Part shown: piece after piece, positions 42,401 through 51,471 of the stretch | How positions within the stretch are numbered: position 1 is the first letter of the stretch | Layout: every line of letters starts with the position of its first letter | From: Hyphomonadaceae bacterium | GTDB lineage: Bacteria; Pseudomonadota; Alphaproteobacteria; Caulobacterales; Aquidulcibacteraceae | Reading direction: 5' to 3' | Assembly: GCA_016791425.1 (NCBI GenBank) | Contig: JAEUMQ010000004.1 | Location: 185,846-249,845, forward strand | Length of the DNA: 64,000 nt | Notes under the pieces: generated by a model | What the model saw: only the letters and a program-made list of their open reading frames with translations | Databases searched by the model: none | Told to the model about the DNA's origin: nothing | Translations under genes and position numbers: made by a program

Positions 42401-43875
42401 AACACGCCTGCCCGCAGGCCCGCCTCGAACCCGCCGGCGGGAGCGCGCCCATCGGAAAGCGCGATCGTGCGGTCGCCGATCGTGAGGCTCGACGCCTTCA
42501 CGCCATCGCCGGTGAAGATGGAAAGGCCCGCCTTCGTGTCGTCGGTCCACACATCGACGCCCGCCGCCACGCCTTGCTCGTGCAGCAGCTGCGTCAGCCG
42601 CTCCGCAAGATCGCCGATCCGCCCCGTGTCGGTTCCTTCCCCGGCGCGGATGCGCCATGCTTCGCTGGCCTCGTCGCGCCACGCGGTCGTCACCTTCACC
42701 GTGCGCCCGTCCGTTAGCGTCAGCGACAGCACCGCTTCCCCGGCCGTCTTGAACGCGTTTTCTCCGGTGGTGACGCCGTTGTCGTCGGCGAGCACGCCGG
42801 TGCGCTTCTCGTAGGCGCTCGCCGGCGCGCTTTGGTAGGGCTCGCCCGCGCCGATGAATCCAAGCGCGGCGCCGATCGCGTCCGCCGTCGCCGCCGGCGC
42901 ATCCAGCAGCACCGGCTCGCCGCCCGCGCCGAACGCGTCTTCCAGCTTGATGAGGCGCCCTCCGCTCGCAGTCTGCCCGGTGACATAGAACGCCGGCTTC
43001 GTCGCCGCCGCCTCGAACGAAACGCTCTCGCCCGCCTTCACGTCCACCTTGAGCGCATAGATCGGGGGCCCCGAATAGCGCGTCTCGACGATCTTGCCGC
43101 CGAGCACCAGCACTTGCGTCTTCGGCGCCTGGTTCACCGCCTCGATGCGCGTCGCGACGCCGGCCGCCGAAAGCTTCGAATTGATGAATGAGATGACGCC
43201 GCCGAGCGAGCGCGGCATCGAGCCCATCTGCGAAAGATCGATCGCGACATTGTGCGTCGCGCCGCTGAGGCCCTTCACCTTGATCGTGAATTGCGCGTTG
43301 CGGTCGAGGCCCGCGATCGTCTCCGACAGCGAGCCCTTGTGGATCTGCCCGGTGATGTAGTCCTCGGACGAGGGCGTGAGGCCGAGCTTCGAGGTGACCG
43401 TGTCCACCCGATCGCCGAGCGCGACGCGGATCTTCTCGAACGTCTCCTTGCCGAAGAACGCCTCGACCTCTTTCAGGCCGCGCGCGAACGCCGCCTCCAG
43501 CCGTTCGCGGCGCGCGCCGGAGAGCTTGTCGTCCTGCAATTCCGCGCTGATCGCGCCAAGCGTCTTGAGGCCCGAATAGCTCGCAAAGAGCCGCGCATAA
43601 TCGCTCTCCACGCCTGCGTCCGCGAACTGCGCCGCCTTCTTGTCGAAGAAAGGCGCGCCCGCGAGCGCCGCCTTCACCAGCGCGTCGTCCTTCGGGAAGG
43701 TCGAGCCGACGGTCCACGGCGCGGTCGGCGCGTTGCGGTCGATGCGCGAATCGATCGCCGGGCCGAGCGCCTTCGCCTTCGACGCGGCCCATGCCGCGAG
43801 CAGGTCCGACCCGATCCCCGTCGTCGACGAGGTCGAGTTGAGGATCGTCAGCGCGGTGAGTCCCTTGATCGTCAT
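39424..43875 (-). CDS. giant protein with flagellin-insert-like modules and beta-propeller repeats
   Basis: A 1483-residue protein without a signal peptide. At least six modules resemble the flagellin insert (Flagellin_IN) pattern, alternating 'x-V-T-I-x-G' strands with a helix of the type ADVLNGKI. They lie at about residues 190-280, 430-520, 560-620, 690-790, 800-870 and 1265-1345. Residues 895-1250 form a propeller-like repeat (GDGRVAVAGAVEG, ADGTLVATGRV, DNGALYVGGAVG, ADGRVYAAGNSA) like SBBP repeats. The C-terminus is helical. Secretion through a flagellar or type I route is inference. The ATG at 43875 begins MTIKGL. Confidence 0.7.
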   Translation of the reverse strand: MTIKGLTALTILNSTSSTTGIGSDLLAAWAASKAKALGPAIDSRIDRNAPTAPWTVGSTFPKDDALVKAALAGAPFFDKKAAQFADAGVESDYARLFASYSGLKTLGAISAELQDDKLSGARRERLEAAFARGLKEVEAFFGKETFEKIRVALGDRVDTVTSKLGLTPSSEDYITGQIHKGSLSETIAGLDRNAQFTIKVKGLSGATHNVAIDLSQMGSMPRSLGGVISFINSKLSAAGVATRIEAVNQAPKTQVLVLGGKIVETRYSGPPIYALKVDVKAGESVSFEAAATKPAFYVTGQTASGGRLIKLEDAFGAGGEPVLLDAPAATADAIGAALGFIGAGEPYQSAPASAYEKRTGVLADDNGVTTGENAFKTAGEAVLSLTLTDGRTVKVTTAWRDEASEAWRIRAGEGTDTGRIGDLAERLTQLLHEQGVAAGVDVWTDDTKAGLSIFTGDGVKASSLTIGDRTIALSDGRAPAGGFEAGLRAGVFARRFETAAVATTSDMFTGSQKFTFQTLNGPESFDINVGTTPMSADDVADILNGKIAERGLRARAAFVESGGSLVLQIDAMHEVTSVSATLKPDGASAATTYAGTLVAPGAWASGGLPNAAAGEPTGDARRTYNAVGGSPLLLPGNDEALEIAITIATATGDKVVNVSISAAERLNDPDQAPGQLSSALQAKIDAALNAAGVYAASDSLNSFVVAEGAGQRLKSVVINGQTIDYDGAAPGAGGGAFGELRSSSSASLAATTTDTLASLTSDPSASITFQTIWGEKTISAALQGGDARDLETMALRLNEALAAEGYDLSVEAASVAGGAGLRFVTGASFSVSNVKTLTVGGAAASVTLDPIDAASHGDDPVGAAGVAARAARGASVLLKTPGTSPYALPNINPSGWFPGRVFDIALAAGAKVLATRASATGADGSVYVIADIGAGDQPVKGTSDVALLKYDSAGKLLYQRTLGASEAASGFALAVAGDGRVAVAGAVEGALVGADKGGKDSFVTTYDADGRELWTARRGAAGDDQVNALAFAADGTLVATGRVQTQMGLAASAGGADGYLRLYSTSGAEILTKQFGTSADDTATALTIRDAGGGAIEITTGGVEGTRGVLRQFTYSTAGGLAVGAVRDIGAFRDGAKIASLAIDNGALYVGGAVGADKLTLSSTAREAVAGLEGFVARVSTNFGSTALDRATYIGSTKDDGVSGVVIADGRVYAAGNSAAAIAGSAQSGKGGFLARLDEEGDVEWLRSFNTSGATFTPTSLSVQTNGASALDRLGLPTGAMKATDSTLLIDRSSLRAGDEFSVGINGRLATRIAIRANDTLSSVLTRVRQAIGAAGEAHIERDSKGVDRLVINAQRGQSVSIAGGPDGKNALAGLGLIEGIVAPKPTPDDPAKKGELRAFGLGLHPDALKVDTAANAKAAGAKISAALSILGQAYTALANPGSLDKTDKEKAREAALKAAPPAEVSAQINAYKLAILRMGGSI

Positions 43876-44240
43876 GCCCAGGCCTGCGCGGCGCCCAAGC
43901 CAGCTCAAGGGACCGCAGGTTTGAGAATGCTTCAGAAGGGTAAAGGAGACGTGGCCCAGGCCTCTCGGAACGGTCGCTTTCCGGCGCCGGGCGGCCGGAT
44001 TACCCGCGATTTTGCACCTACGAGCGCCTTCCCTTGGGGGAGGGGCATGAGGCTGGACGATGAACAAGGGCTTGACCATCGCCTTCGGCCGCCTCGGAGG
44101 CCCCATCGCGCGGCAATGATCCGCGCCCAGATGATGGGAAATCGCGCGCCCGGGGGCGTCTGCGGCGAACGCTTATTGCGTTTCAGGCCCGGGCGGCCGA
44201 AAGAGGCCGCAAGAATGGGTGTGCTCGAGGGAGTCTAGAC
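43876..44240. other. intergenic region, no gene seen
   Basis: About 365 bases between the divergent giant-protein and DUF885 genes. A GCGGCC/GGCCGC hairpin (near 44187-44205) and a few AT-rich spots (for example ACGCTTATTGCG near 44170) may be promoter elements. No convincing small gene or RNA is visible. Confidence 0.5.
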
Positions 44241-45965
44241 ATGCTTCGCAATTTGATGGCCGCAATCGCCTTGGCGACGCTGGCGATGGCCGCTGGCTGC
44301 GCGACGAGCGAACCGGCTGCAGAGATCGTCGCGCCGGCGCCGCAAACCTGGGCGCAGTTCGAGGCCCGCTTCATCGACGGTTATTTCCGCGCCAATCCCC
44401 CGTTCGCGGCGAACCAGGGCAAGCACGAGTTCGACGGGCGCCTGCCGGACTGGAGCGAAGCCGGCCTCGACTCCGCGGAGAACTTCCTCAAGACGTCCAT
44501 CGCCGAGGCGCAGGCCTTCGATGCGGCGTCCCTTTCGAGCGAAGAGAAGTTTGCCCGCGACTATCTGGTTGCGGTCGCGCGCGGCGAGCTCTTCTGGAGC
44601 GAAGTCGCCGATCAGCCGCACGCCAATCCGGCCTTCTATTCGGACTCGCTGAGCCCCTCGCTCTACACCACGCGCCCGTATGCGCCGGCCGACGTACGCC
44701 TGCGCGCCTACATCGCCTACCTCAACGCGATCCCGACCGCCGCGGCGCAAATCCGCGCCAACCTTCGCGCGCCGCTGGCGCTGCCGCTTCTGGAGTACGG
44801 CAAGGTCACGTTCGCCGGCTTCGCCGATTATTATCGCGGCGACGGCAAGGCTGCCTTCGCGTCCGTCGCCGATCCTGCGCTGCAAGGTCAGCTTGCGACC
44901 TCGACCGAAGCGGCGGCGACCGCGATGCAGGGCCTTGCCGATTGGCTTGAGGGGCAGCGCGCCACGGCGACCGGCAGTTTCGCGCTCGGCGCCGACCGTT
45001 TCGCGCAGATGCTGCGCGATACCGAGATGGTCGATACCCCGCTCGCCGAGCTCGAGCGCATTGGACGCGAGGATCTCGCGCGCAATCAGCAGGCGCTCCG
45101 CGAAGCCTGCGCGCGCTACGCCCCGCGCCGCTCCATCGCGCGCTGCATGGACCGCATGAACGCCGACAAGCCCGAAGGCGGCCCGGTGGCCGGCGCGCGC
45201 GCGCAGCTGGCCGGCCTCAAGGCGTTCATCCAGCAGCACGACCTCGTCTCCATTCCGGGTACGGAGGAAGCGCTGGTGGAGGAATCTCCCGCCTTCGCGC
45301 GGCAGAACTCCGCCTATATCGACATCCCGGGCCCGTACGAGACGAACATGCCGTCCGTCTATTACATCTCGCCGCCCGATCCCTCCTGGTCGCGCGCCGT
45401 GCAGGCCGCGTTCATCCCCGGCGAGCCCGATCTTCTCTTCACGTCGGTGCATGAAGTGTGGCCCGGCCACTTCCTCAACTTCCTGCACGCCAACCGCTCG
45501 CAATTCACCTTCGGCAAGGTGTTCGTCGGCTACGCGTTCGCCGAGGGCTGGGCGCATTATACCGAGGAGATGATGTACGAAGCCGGCCTCGGCGAGGGCA
45601 GGCCGGAGGTCCATATCGGCCAGCTTTCCAACGCGCTCCTGCGCGATTGCCGCTTCATCTCCGCCATCGGCATGCATTCCGGCACGATGACGCAGGAACA
45701 ATCCTTCCAGATGTTCAAGCGCGAATGCTTCCAGGATGAAGGCAATGCGCGCCAGCAGGCCGCCCGCGGCACGTATGATCCCGCCTATCTCAACTACACG
45801 ATGGGCAAGCTCCTCATCCGCCGCCTGCGCGAGGATTGGACCGCGACCCGCGGCGGCCGCACGGCGTGGAAGGCCTTCCACGACCAGTTCCTGTCGTATG
45901 GCGGCCCGCCGATCCCGCTCGTCCGTGCGCAGATGATGGGCGGCGCGCCCGAAGCGAAGTTCTAG
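44241..45965 (+). CDS. DUF885 zinc metallopeptidase-like lipoprotein
   Basis: A 574-residue DUF885 protein. A lipoprotein signal peptide ends LAMAAGC (lipobox Cys20). The metal site reads HEVWPGHFL (an HExxxxH-like variant) near residue 402, with the third ligand region EGWAHYTEEM about 35 residues later, and RDCRFISAIGMHS behind it. DUF885 proteins are related to M32/M3-like carboxypeptidases. The likely location is the periplasm or outer membrane. The length is normal. Confidence 0.88.
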   Translation: MLRNLMAAIALATLAMAAGCATSEPAAEIVAPAPQTWAQFEARFIDGYFRANPPFAANQGKHEFDGRLPDWSEAGLDSAENFLKTSIAEAQAFDAASLSSEEKFARDYLVAVARGELFWSEVADQPHANPAFYSDSLSPSLYTTRPYAPADVRLRAYIAYLNAIPTAAAQIRANLRAPLALPLLEYGKVTFAGFADYYRGDGKAAFASVADPALQGQLATSTEAAATAMQGLADWLEGQRATATGSFALGADRFAQMLRDTEMVDTPLAELERIGREDLARNQQALREACARYAPRRSIARCMDRMNADKPEGGPVAGARAQLAGLKAFIQQHDLVSIPGTEEALVEESPAFARQNSAYIDIPGPYETNMPSVYYISPPDPSWSRAVQAAFIPGEPDLLFTSVHEVWPGHFLNFLHANRSQFTFGKVFVGYAFAEGWAHYTEEMMYEAGLGEGRPEVHIGQLSNALLRDCRFISAIGMHSGTMTQEQSFQMFKRECFQDEGNARQQAARGTYDPAYLNYTMGKLLIRRLREDWTATRGGRTAWKAFHDQFLSYGGPPIPLVRAQMMGGAPEAKF

Positions 45966-45987
45966 GACGCAAGCAAGAAGAGGCGCA

Positions 45988-46128
45988 TCCCTCCCCTATA
46001 GGGGAGGGTGTCGCCGACGCAGTCGGCGACGGGTGGGGTGAGAACCGCGAGGCTCTCAGAAATGTCGCCCCACCCGTCGCTTCGCGCACGCGCGCTTCAG
46101 CGACACCCTCCCCGCAAGCGGGGAGGGA
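45988..46128. repeat. inverted pair of REP-like elements (variant)
   Basis: CCCTCCCC-TATA-GGGGAGGG, then GTGTCGCCGACG...CGTCGGCGACGGGTGGGGTGA (45988-46040), and an inverse-oriented copy beginning CCCCACCCGTCGC and ending CCCTCCCC-GCAAGC-GGGGAGGG (46066-46128). The variant has an extra stem (GTCGCCGAC). It sits between DUF885 and superoxide dismutase. Confidence 0.65.
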
Positions 46129-46140
46129 AGGAGCCCCAAC

Positions 46141-46797
46141 CTAATCCGCCAGCGCCATCGACGGCGCGGGATGCCGCCAGCCGTTCTTTCCTTCGCGCGC
46201 CAGCGTGAGCTGCCGCGTCGCGAATTGCCAATTGCACACCCCGTCGAGCCACGCCTTCAGAAATCCCGGGCGGTCGTTCTGATGGTCGAGATAATAGGCG
46301 TGCTCCCAGAGATCGCAGGTGAAGAGCGGAAACGTCTGCGCGCTCATGAGCGGGTTGCCGGCATCGTGCGTCGTCGCCAGCTTGAGCGCGCCCGCGCCAT
46401 CAAGCAGGAGCCAGATCCAGCCCGAGCCGAAATGCGCGCCGCCTTCTTGCACGAATGCGGCCTTGAACCTTTCCACATCGCCGAAAGACCGGGCGATCAT
46501 GTCCAGCAGCGTCCCCTCCGGCGCGCCGGCTTGTCCCGCGGGCGCCATGCTCTCCCAGAAGAAGGCGTGGTTCCAGGCCTGCGCGGCCTGGTTGAAGAGC
46601 GCCTGATCCTCCGCCTCGGCCGCCTTGCGGACGATCTCCTCCAGCCGCGCGCCGTCCAGTCCCCTGGCCTTGGCGAGCTCGTTCGTCTTCTTCACATAGG
46701 CGGCGTGGTGCTTGCCGTGATGAAATTCCAGCGTCCGTGCCGAAATCGTAGGCGCAAGCGCGTTGAGGTCGTAGGGCAGCGGCGGCAGCGTGATCAT
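46141..46797 (-). CDS. sodB: superoxide dismutase (Fe/Mn family, Fe-type)
   Basis: A 218-residue Fe/Mn superoxide dismutase. Metal ligands: His in LEFHHGKHH, His in AWNHAFFW, and Asp and His in CDLWEHAYYLDHQND. The AHFGSGW segment is also typical. The mix of AWNHAFFW and the DLWEHAYYLD ending fits the iron type of alphaproteobacteria, though metal preference is not certain from sequence alone. The ATG at 46797 begins MITLPPLPYD. It is cytoplasmic and removes superoxide. It converges on DUF885 through a REP-like pair. Confidence 0.95.
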   Translation of the reverse strand: MITLPPLPYDLNALAPTISARTLEFHHGKHHAAYVKKTNELAKARGLDGARLEEIVRKAAEAEDQALFNQAAQAWNHAFFWESMAPAGQAGAPEGTLLDMIARSFGDVERFKAAFVQEGGAHFGSGWIWLLLDGAGALKLATTHDAGNPLMSAQTFPLFTCDLWEHAYYLDHQNDRPGFLKAWLDGVCNWQFATRQLTLAREGKNGWRHPAPSMALAD

Positions 46798-46913
46798 GAC
46801 ATGGGCGCAACGCCCGCCGCTGCGTCCGGTTCCTGACCGCGGCATGAACTGTCCGCTAGGTTGCGTGCGCCTCCCATGCTAGCGTCGCCAACAGGGATTC
46901 CCGGCGGGTACGA

Positions 46914-48731
46914 ATGTCGCTGCTCTTTTCGGTCGTGTACGGTACGCGCTGCCGATCGACGCACCACAAGATCGCGCTCGACGCGCTCAAGCACCTGCAA
47001 GGCCCCGACGCCGCGAAATGGCGGATGCTCTTCCTTCATTTCCACCAGAACTACCTGAAGGGCGCCAAAGCGCCGGACGACGAGTTCAAGGATTTCAAGA
47101 ACCACGTCCTGCACGTCCGCGAGGGCGATTGGGGCGGCGCGCGCGAAGCCGCCGAGGCCTGGCGCCAGCGCCTCGCCAGCGCGCTGAAGGCGAAGGATTG
47201 GCCGCAGGCCGCCTGGTGCGCCGGCGTGATGAGCCATTATTGCGTCGATGTGCTGCAGCCGTTCCACACGCATCAGACGGAGGAGGAGAACGTCATCCAC
47301 CGCGCAGTGGAATGGAGCTATTTCAAATCCTATGATCAGCTGCACGGCATCGCCGAAGGGTTTGGCTGGCCGAAGATCGACCTCCCGCAAACCCAAGGCT
47401 GGCTGCCCGAGACGATCCGCAACGGCGCGCGCCATTCCACGCAATTCTACGAGTTCGTCGTCGATCACTACGACTTCGAAACCGGCGTGAAGCAGCCGCA
47501 AAAGGGGCTCGACAATCCGCTCCGCGAAACGATCGCCAAGCTGCTCGGCGCCGCGATCGTCTCGTGGGCGCGCATCCTCGATCGCGTGCTGGCGGAAGCG
47601 AACGTGAAGCCGCCATCCGTCGATGGCAGCCTGCAGGCGTTCTTCCTGTCGCTGGAGACGCCGATCCAGAGCGTGCTGAAGCTCGTCGGCGACGTGCAGG
47701 AGCGCGCCCTGCTGCAGGCGCAGTACGAGGAGTTCCGCCGCACCGGCAAGGTGCGCACGACGCTCTCTGAGGACGACGCGGCCGTGCGCCAATTGTACGC
47801 CGCCGAGGTGGTGAAGCTGCCGCTGTCCTCGCTCGATGCGCAATGGCCGCGCGAGATCGGCGCCGCGCACGACGCGAAGGCCAAGCGCACGAAGACCAAG
47901 AGGGGCGCAAAGCAGAAGGACGGCGCCCAGCCGCCAGAAGCAAAGGCGCCCGAAGCAAAGGCGCCGGCCAGGGCGCCCGATCCGAAACCGCCCGAGACGC
48001 GGGCCGCGCCTCCGGCGGCGGCCGCGCCGCCGCAAGCTCCTGCGGCCCAACCGGCCGCGCCGGCTCCGCAGGCTGCGTCGCCCTTCTTCAGCCCCGGCGC
48101 CGGGTCGCCGACGCCGCCACCCGCGCCGGCGGCCGCCGCGCCGCCGCCTTCGCCAAGGCCAGAGCCGAGGCAGGAGCCGAAGCCGGAGCCGCCCCGCGCG
48201 CCCGCCGCCGAGGATGAGCCCGCGCCGTTGCTGCTCACCAAGAAGATGAAGCCCCTGCGCGGCCCCTCCGCGGAGCCGGGGGCGCTCAAATTCTCCTTGT
48301 ACGGAGGAAGCCGGCTCGAGGACGCGCCCTCCATCGGCCCCAAGACGGCCAAGCGCTTCTACGCCGTCGGCATCCGCACGGTCTCCGAGCTGCTCGCCAT
48401 GTCGCCGGCCGGCGCCGCGGTGCTGGTCGATTACAAGCGCATCACCGCTCCGGTCATCGCCGATTGGCAGGCGCAGGCCATGCTCGCGTGTACGGTGCCG
48501 GAACTGAAGGCGCGCGAAGCCCAGGCGCTCGTCGCGCTGGATATTGTCGATGCCGAAAGCCTCGCTGAATGCGATCCCGCCGAGCTCGCGCCAGCGATGC
48601 GCGATTGGGCGAAGGCCTCTGGGCTTCCCGGCGCCGATCAGCTTGCGTTTGGCGACAAGGAAGTCGCCGCGCTCATCGGGCGCGCCAACGCCGGCATCGC
48701 CCAGCGCAACAAGAGCGCCGCTCTCGTCTGA
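46914..48731 (+). CDS. zinc-dependent PLC/S1-P1-like domain fused to DUF4332
   Basis: A 605-residue two-domain protein. Residues 1-320 are helical and resemble zinc-dependent phospholipase C/S1-P1 folds (THHKIALDAL, FHQNYL, GVMSHYCVDVLQPFHTH with His/Asp ligands, NVIHRAVEW). Residues 320-460 are a Lys-, then Ala/Pro-rich linker. Residues 460-605 are a DUF4332 helix-hairpin-helix domain (DAPSIGPKTAKRFYAVGI, then VPELKAREAQALVALDI). No signal peptide is visible, so it is probably cytoplasmic. DUF4332 usually suggests nucleic-acid or protein interaction. The function is unknown. Confidence 0.7.
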   Translation: MSLLFSVVYGTRCRSTHHKIALDALKHLQGPDAAKWRMLFLHFHQNYLKGAKAPDDEFKDFKNHVLHVREGDWGGAREAAEAWRQRLASALKAKDWPQAAWCAGVMSHYCVDVLQPFHTHQTEEENVIHRAVEWSYFKSYDQLHGIAEGFGWPKIDLPQTQGWLPETIRNGARHSTQFYEFVVDHYDFETGVKQPQKGLDNPLRETIAKLLGAAIVSWARILDRVLAEANVKPPSVDGSLQAFFLSLETPIQSVLKLVGDVQERALLQAQYEEFRRTGKVRTTLSEDDAAVRQLYAAEVVKLPLSSLDAQWPREIGAAHDAKAKRTKTKRGAKQKDGAQPPEAKAPEAKAPARAPDPKPPETRAAPPAAAAPPQAPAAQPAAPAPQAASPFFSPGAGSPTPPPAPAAAAPPPSPRPEPRQEPKPEPPRAPAAEDEPAPLLLTKKMKPLRGPSAEPGALKFSLYGGSRLEDAPSIGPKTAKRFYAVGIRTVSELLAMSPAGAAVLVDYKRITAPVIADWQAQAMLACTVPELKAREAQALVALDIVDAESLAECDPAELAPAMRDWAKASGLPGADQLAFGDKEVAALIGRANAGIAQRNKSAALV

Positions 48732-48791
48732 TCACCCGCAGAATTGCCAGCTGCGCCAAACACTCCTCCCGCCGTGAGGGGGAAGAGGGGC

Positions 48792-49205
48792 TTAGATGCC
48801 GAGTCGCGTCAGCACGGCCATCGCGACCATCAGCGGCAACCCGCCGGCCGTCAGCAGGGACGCGACCACGCGCTGCCCCTTCATCTGCCGGCGCGCGCCG
48901 GCCGGCCGCGGATCGTCGCGCGGCGCCAGCGCCCACTGGCACATCACGTAGAACGCAGCGCACATCGCCGCGATCACCGCTCCGGCGACCGCTCCCGAAA
49001 CGAGCGCGAAGCCGGCGGCCGCCAGGCAGAGCACGGCCAGCGCGCCGTGTCCGGCCTTGATGATCCGTCGCACGTGCCGGTCTGCGCGGCCATAATCCAT
49101 GTCCTTGAACGACACCGGCGCGACGACGAAGCAGAAGAGCGTGGTCCACCCCAGCGCCATTCCGGCCAGAACGAGCGCGAGCTGCTGTGCATAAGCTTGG
49201 ATCAT
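48792..49205 (-). CDS. small membrane protein, DUF4149-like
   Basis: A 137-residue protein with four hydrophobic spans (LALVLAGMALGWTTLFCFV, a second and third around residues 55-95, and LLTAGGLPLMVAMAVL). The GWTTLFCFVVAPVSFK opening resembles DUF4149/TMEM205-type proteins. The start at 49205 was chosen because the upstream frame is basic and low in complexity. It is followed by the converging end of the PLC/DUF4332 gene. Confidence 0.6.
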   Translation of the reverse strand: MIQAYAQQLALVLAGMALGWTTLFCFVVAPVSFKDMDYGRADRHVRRIIKAGHGALAVLCLAAAGFALVSGAVAGAVIAAMCAAFYVMCQWALAPRDDPRPAGARRQMKGQRVVASLLTAGGLPLMVAMAVLTRLGI

Positions 49206-49333
49206 GCCCCAAGGGTACCAGGATTCGCTCCCGCGCCGGCTTCGTTGAGCTTGTGCAACCAGCCCGGTGCATCCGCCTCTTGCGGTGATCCCGCATCGGG
49301 TCCGCGCCGTAGAAGCCGGCGAAGGGATGCTCG

Positions 49334-49723
49334 ATGCGATTTGCCACTCTCTCAGCGACGTTGCTGCTCGCCGCGTGCGCAACCACCACGCTTGCCGAAC
49401 ACGAGGCGGCGCCCGCCGCGCCGAGCACGGATATGTCCGGCGAATGGATCGTCGATCTCTCCACCGATCCCGCCGAACCTTACACCAAGCCGATGATCCT
49501 CACGCTCGCGCCCGACGGCGCGGTCGCAGGATCGTTCTACGAATCCGCGATCGAAGCCGGCCGCTGGAAGACCGATCGCGGCCGCACCTGCGTCAGCTTC
49601 CGCACGACGGACGGCGTCGGGCCTTACCACACGGCTGCCTGCCTGGTGGGCGAGCGCGTCCAGGGCCAGACCTGGGCCGAGCACCGCAACTTCCTCTTCA
49701 ATTGGAACGCAACCCGCGAATAG
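49334..49723 (+). CDS. small lipoprotein of unknown function
   Basis: A 129-residue protein with a lipoprotein signal LLLAAC (Cys15) and a mature domain with SGEWIVDLSTDP, LTLAPDGAVAGSFYES and GRWKTDRGRTCVSF. The pattern is a small beta-barrel or lipocalin-like domain with strands alternating around Trp and Gly. It is probably anchored in the periplasm or outer membrane. No specific family is recognised. It ends one base before the stop of the converging GNAT gene. Confidence 0.65.
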   Translation: MRFATLSATLLLAACATTTLAEHEAAPAAPSTDMSGEWIVDLSTDPAEPYTKPMILTLAPDGAVAGSFYESAIEAGRWKTDRGRTCVSFRTTDGVGPYHTAACLVGERVQGQTWAEHRNFLFNWNATRE

Positions 49724-50248
49724 CTACGCGATGTCGGGCCTGAGCCGCGCATAGATCAGCGTGTCGCGCACGCCGAGATGCGTCACCCAATTCGCCTTGA
49801 GATGCGCCTCGCGCGTGAAGCCCGCGCGTTCGAACAGGCGGATCGAGGCGACATTCTCCGGATCGATGTCGGCGAACAGGCGATGAAATCCGTTCCCGAA
49901 CGCCCGCTCGACGAGCAGCGCGATCGCGCGCCCCGCCAGCCCCTTTCCCTGCGCGTCGCGCCGCATCACGATCCCGAACTCCCCGACGCCGTCGCGAAGC
50001 TTGAAAAGCGCCACTCGCCCGCGCGCTTCGCCGCCATTCTCGGAAGAGTCTGTTTCGGTGATCGCCCACACTTCCGCGCCGGGCATGGCTATCGTCGCGA
50101 CGCAATAAGCTTCCGTCTCGGCAAGCGTCGCATGCGCTGGGCTCGACCAGAAATGATGCACCATCGGATCGGCATGCGCGACATGCAGCGACGCTGAATC
50201 CGAAGCCTCGAGCGGCCGCAACACCACGCCGTCCCCGCGCAGGATCAC
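49724..50248 (-). CDS. GNAT-family N-acetyltransferase (RimJ/RimL-like)
   Basis: A 174-residue GNAT acetyltransferase: [13 protein letters not shown] at the start, the acetyl-CoA pyrophosphate loop [13 protein letters not shown], and the C-terminal [18 protein letters not shown] that marks the RimJ/RimL/Acetyltransf_3 group. The GTG at 50248 has AAGGA upstream and overlaps the rlmN stop, so translation is probably coupled to rlmN. Longer in-frame forms starting further upstream lie inside rlmN and are unlikely. Confidence 0.86.
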   Translation of the reverse strand: MILRGDGVVLRPLEASDSASLHVAHADPMVHHFWSSPAHATLAETEAYCVATIAMPGAEVWAITETDSSENGGEARGRVALFKLRDGVGEFGIVMRRDAQGKGLAGRAIALLVERAFGNGFHRLFADIDPENVASIRLFERAGFTREAHLKANWVTHLGVRDTLIYARLRPDIA

Positions 50249-51411
50249 GCGGTTTCCTTCACCGAAGTGCGTTCTCGGGCGCTCGCCCGGGCCTTCACAG
50301 TTTCGCTCTTCAGCTGCCCGCATGCGGCGAGGATGTCGCGCCCGCGCGGCGTGCGGATGGGGGAGGCGTAGCCGGCTTTGTTCAGCACGGCCGCGAAGCG
50401 CTCGATCGTCTCCCAGTCCGAGCATTCGTACGCCGTGCCCGGCCACGGATTGAACGGAATGAGATTGATCTTCGCCGGCGCGCCTTTGAGCAGCTTCACA
50501 AGCGCCTTCGCCTCCGCGAGCGTGTCGTTCACGCCCTTCAGCATCACGTACTCGAACGTCACCCGCCGCGCATTCCCAAGCCCCGGATAGGCGCGGATCG
50601 CCGCAAACAGCGTCTCAAGATCGTATTTCTTGTTGAGCGGCACGAGCACATCCCGGAGCGCATCGTTCGTCGCATGCAGCGAGATCGCCAGCATCGCGCC
50701 CGTGCGCTCGCCGAGCTCAGGGATCTTCGGCGCCACGCCCGCTGTGCTCACCGTGATCCGCCGCCGCGAGATGGAGATCCCGTCGCCGTCCGCGATCACG
50801 TCGATCGCCGCCGCGACCGCATCGAGATTGTAGCAGGGCTCGCCCATGCCCATGAACACGATGTTCGAGATGCGGCGGTCCTCCTTCCCCCATTCTTCGA
50901 GCGCGTCGCGCGCGACCATCACCTGACCGACGATCTCCGCGGCGGTGAGATTGCGCACCAGGGTTTGCGTGCCCGTGTGGCAGAACTTGCAGGTGAGCGT
51001 GCACCCCACTTGCGAGGAGACGCAGAGCGCGCCGGCCCGCCCCACATCGGGAATGAACACGGTCTCGACGAGGGCCCCGTCGGCCATCTTCAGGAGCCAC
51101 TTGCGCGACCCGTCGGTCGAGACGAGCGCGGTCACGACCTCCGGCCGCTCGAGCGTGAACGCCGCATCCATCTTCGCGCGCAGCTCTTTCGCGACGTTCG
51201 TCATCTCGTCGAAGCCGCGCACGCCCTGATGATACACCCAGCGCCAGAGCTGCTCGGCGCGCATCGGCGCCTTGTTCGCCTCCACCCCGATCTCCACCAG
51301 CTTCGCGGTGATCTCGGCGCGTGTCAGCCCGGCCAGGGATGGCTTGAGCTGCGACGGCTTAGGCTGCGCCGGGGCGACCGCGCGTTGGGCATCGTCGATG
51401 AGGACGGGCAT
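50245..51411 (-). CDS. rlmN: dual-specificity 23S rRNA/tRNA m2A methyltransferase RlmN
   Basis: A 388-residue radical-SAM methyltransferase that methylates C2 of A2503 in 23S rRNA and A37 in some tRNAs. The [4Fe-4S] motif is CTLTCKFC (C-x3-C-x2-C). The family's methyl-carrying Cys is expected in the C-terminal [11 protein letters not shown]. Also visible are [11 protein letters not shown] and [11 protein letters not shown]. The ATG at 51411 has AGGGG upstream. The gene ends overlapping the GNAT start. Confidence 0.96.
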   Translation of the reverse strand: MPVLIDDAQRAVAPAQPKPSQLKPSLAGLTRAEITAKLVEIGVEANKAPMRAEQLWRWVYHQGVRGFDEMTNVAKELRAKMDAAFTLERPEVVTALVSTDGSRKWLLKMADGALVETVFIPDVGRAGALCVSSQVGCTLTCKFCHTGTQTLVRNLTAAEIVGQVMVARDALEEWGKEDRRISNIVFMGMGEPCYNLDAVAAAIDVIADGDGISISRRRITVSTAGVAPKIPELGERTGAMLAISLHATNDALRDVLVPLNKKYDLETLFAAIRAYPGLGNARRVTFEYVMLKGVNDTLAEAKALVKLLKGAPAKINLIPFNPWPGTAYECSDWETIERFAAVLNKAGYASPIRTPRGRDILAACGQLKSETVKARASARERTSVKETA

Positions 51412-51471
51412 GGCCCCTAGATAGCGGCGTTTGCCCTCCGATGCTAGGATGCACGCCCAAAGGACGTTGTC

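Noticed and set aside
41699..43792. 697-codon minus-strand frame within the giant protein
   Set aside because: It is a frame-shifted shadow (Gly/Arg/Asp-rich) of the 1483-residue protein, whose own frame has coherent modules.
44050..44130. Small gene between the giant protein and DUF885
   Set aside because: ATGs exist, but no ribosome site or conserved-looking product.
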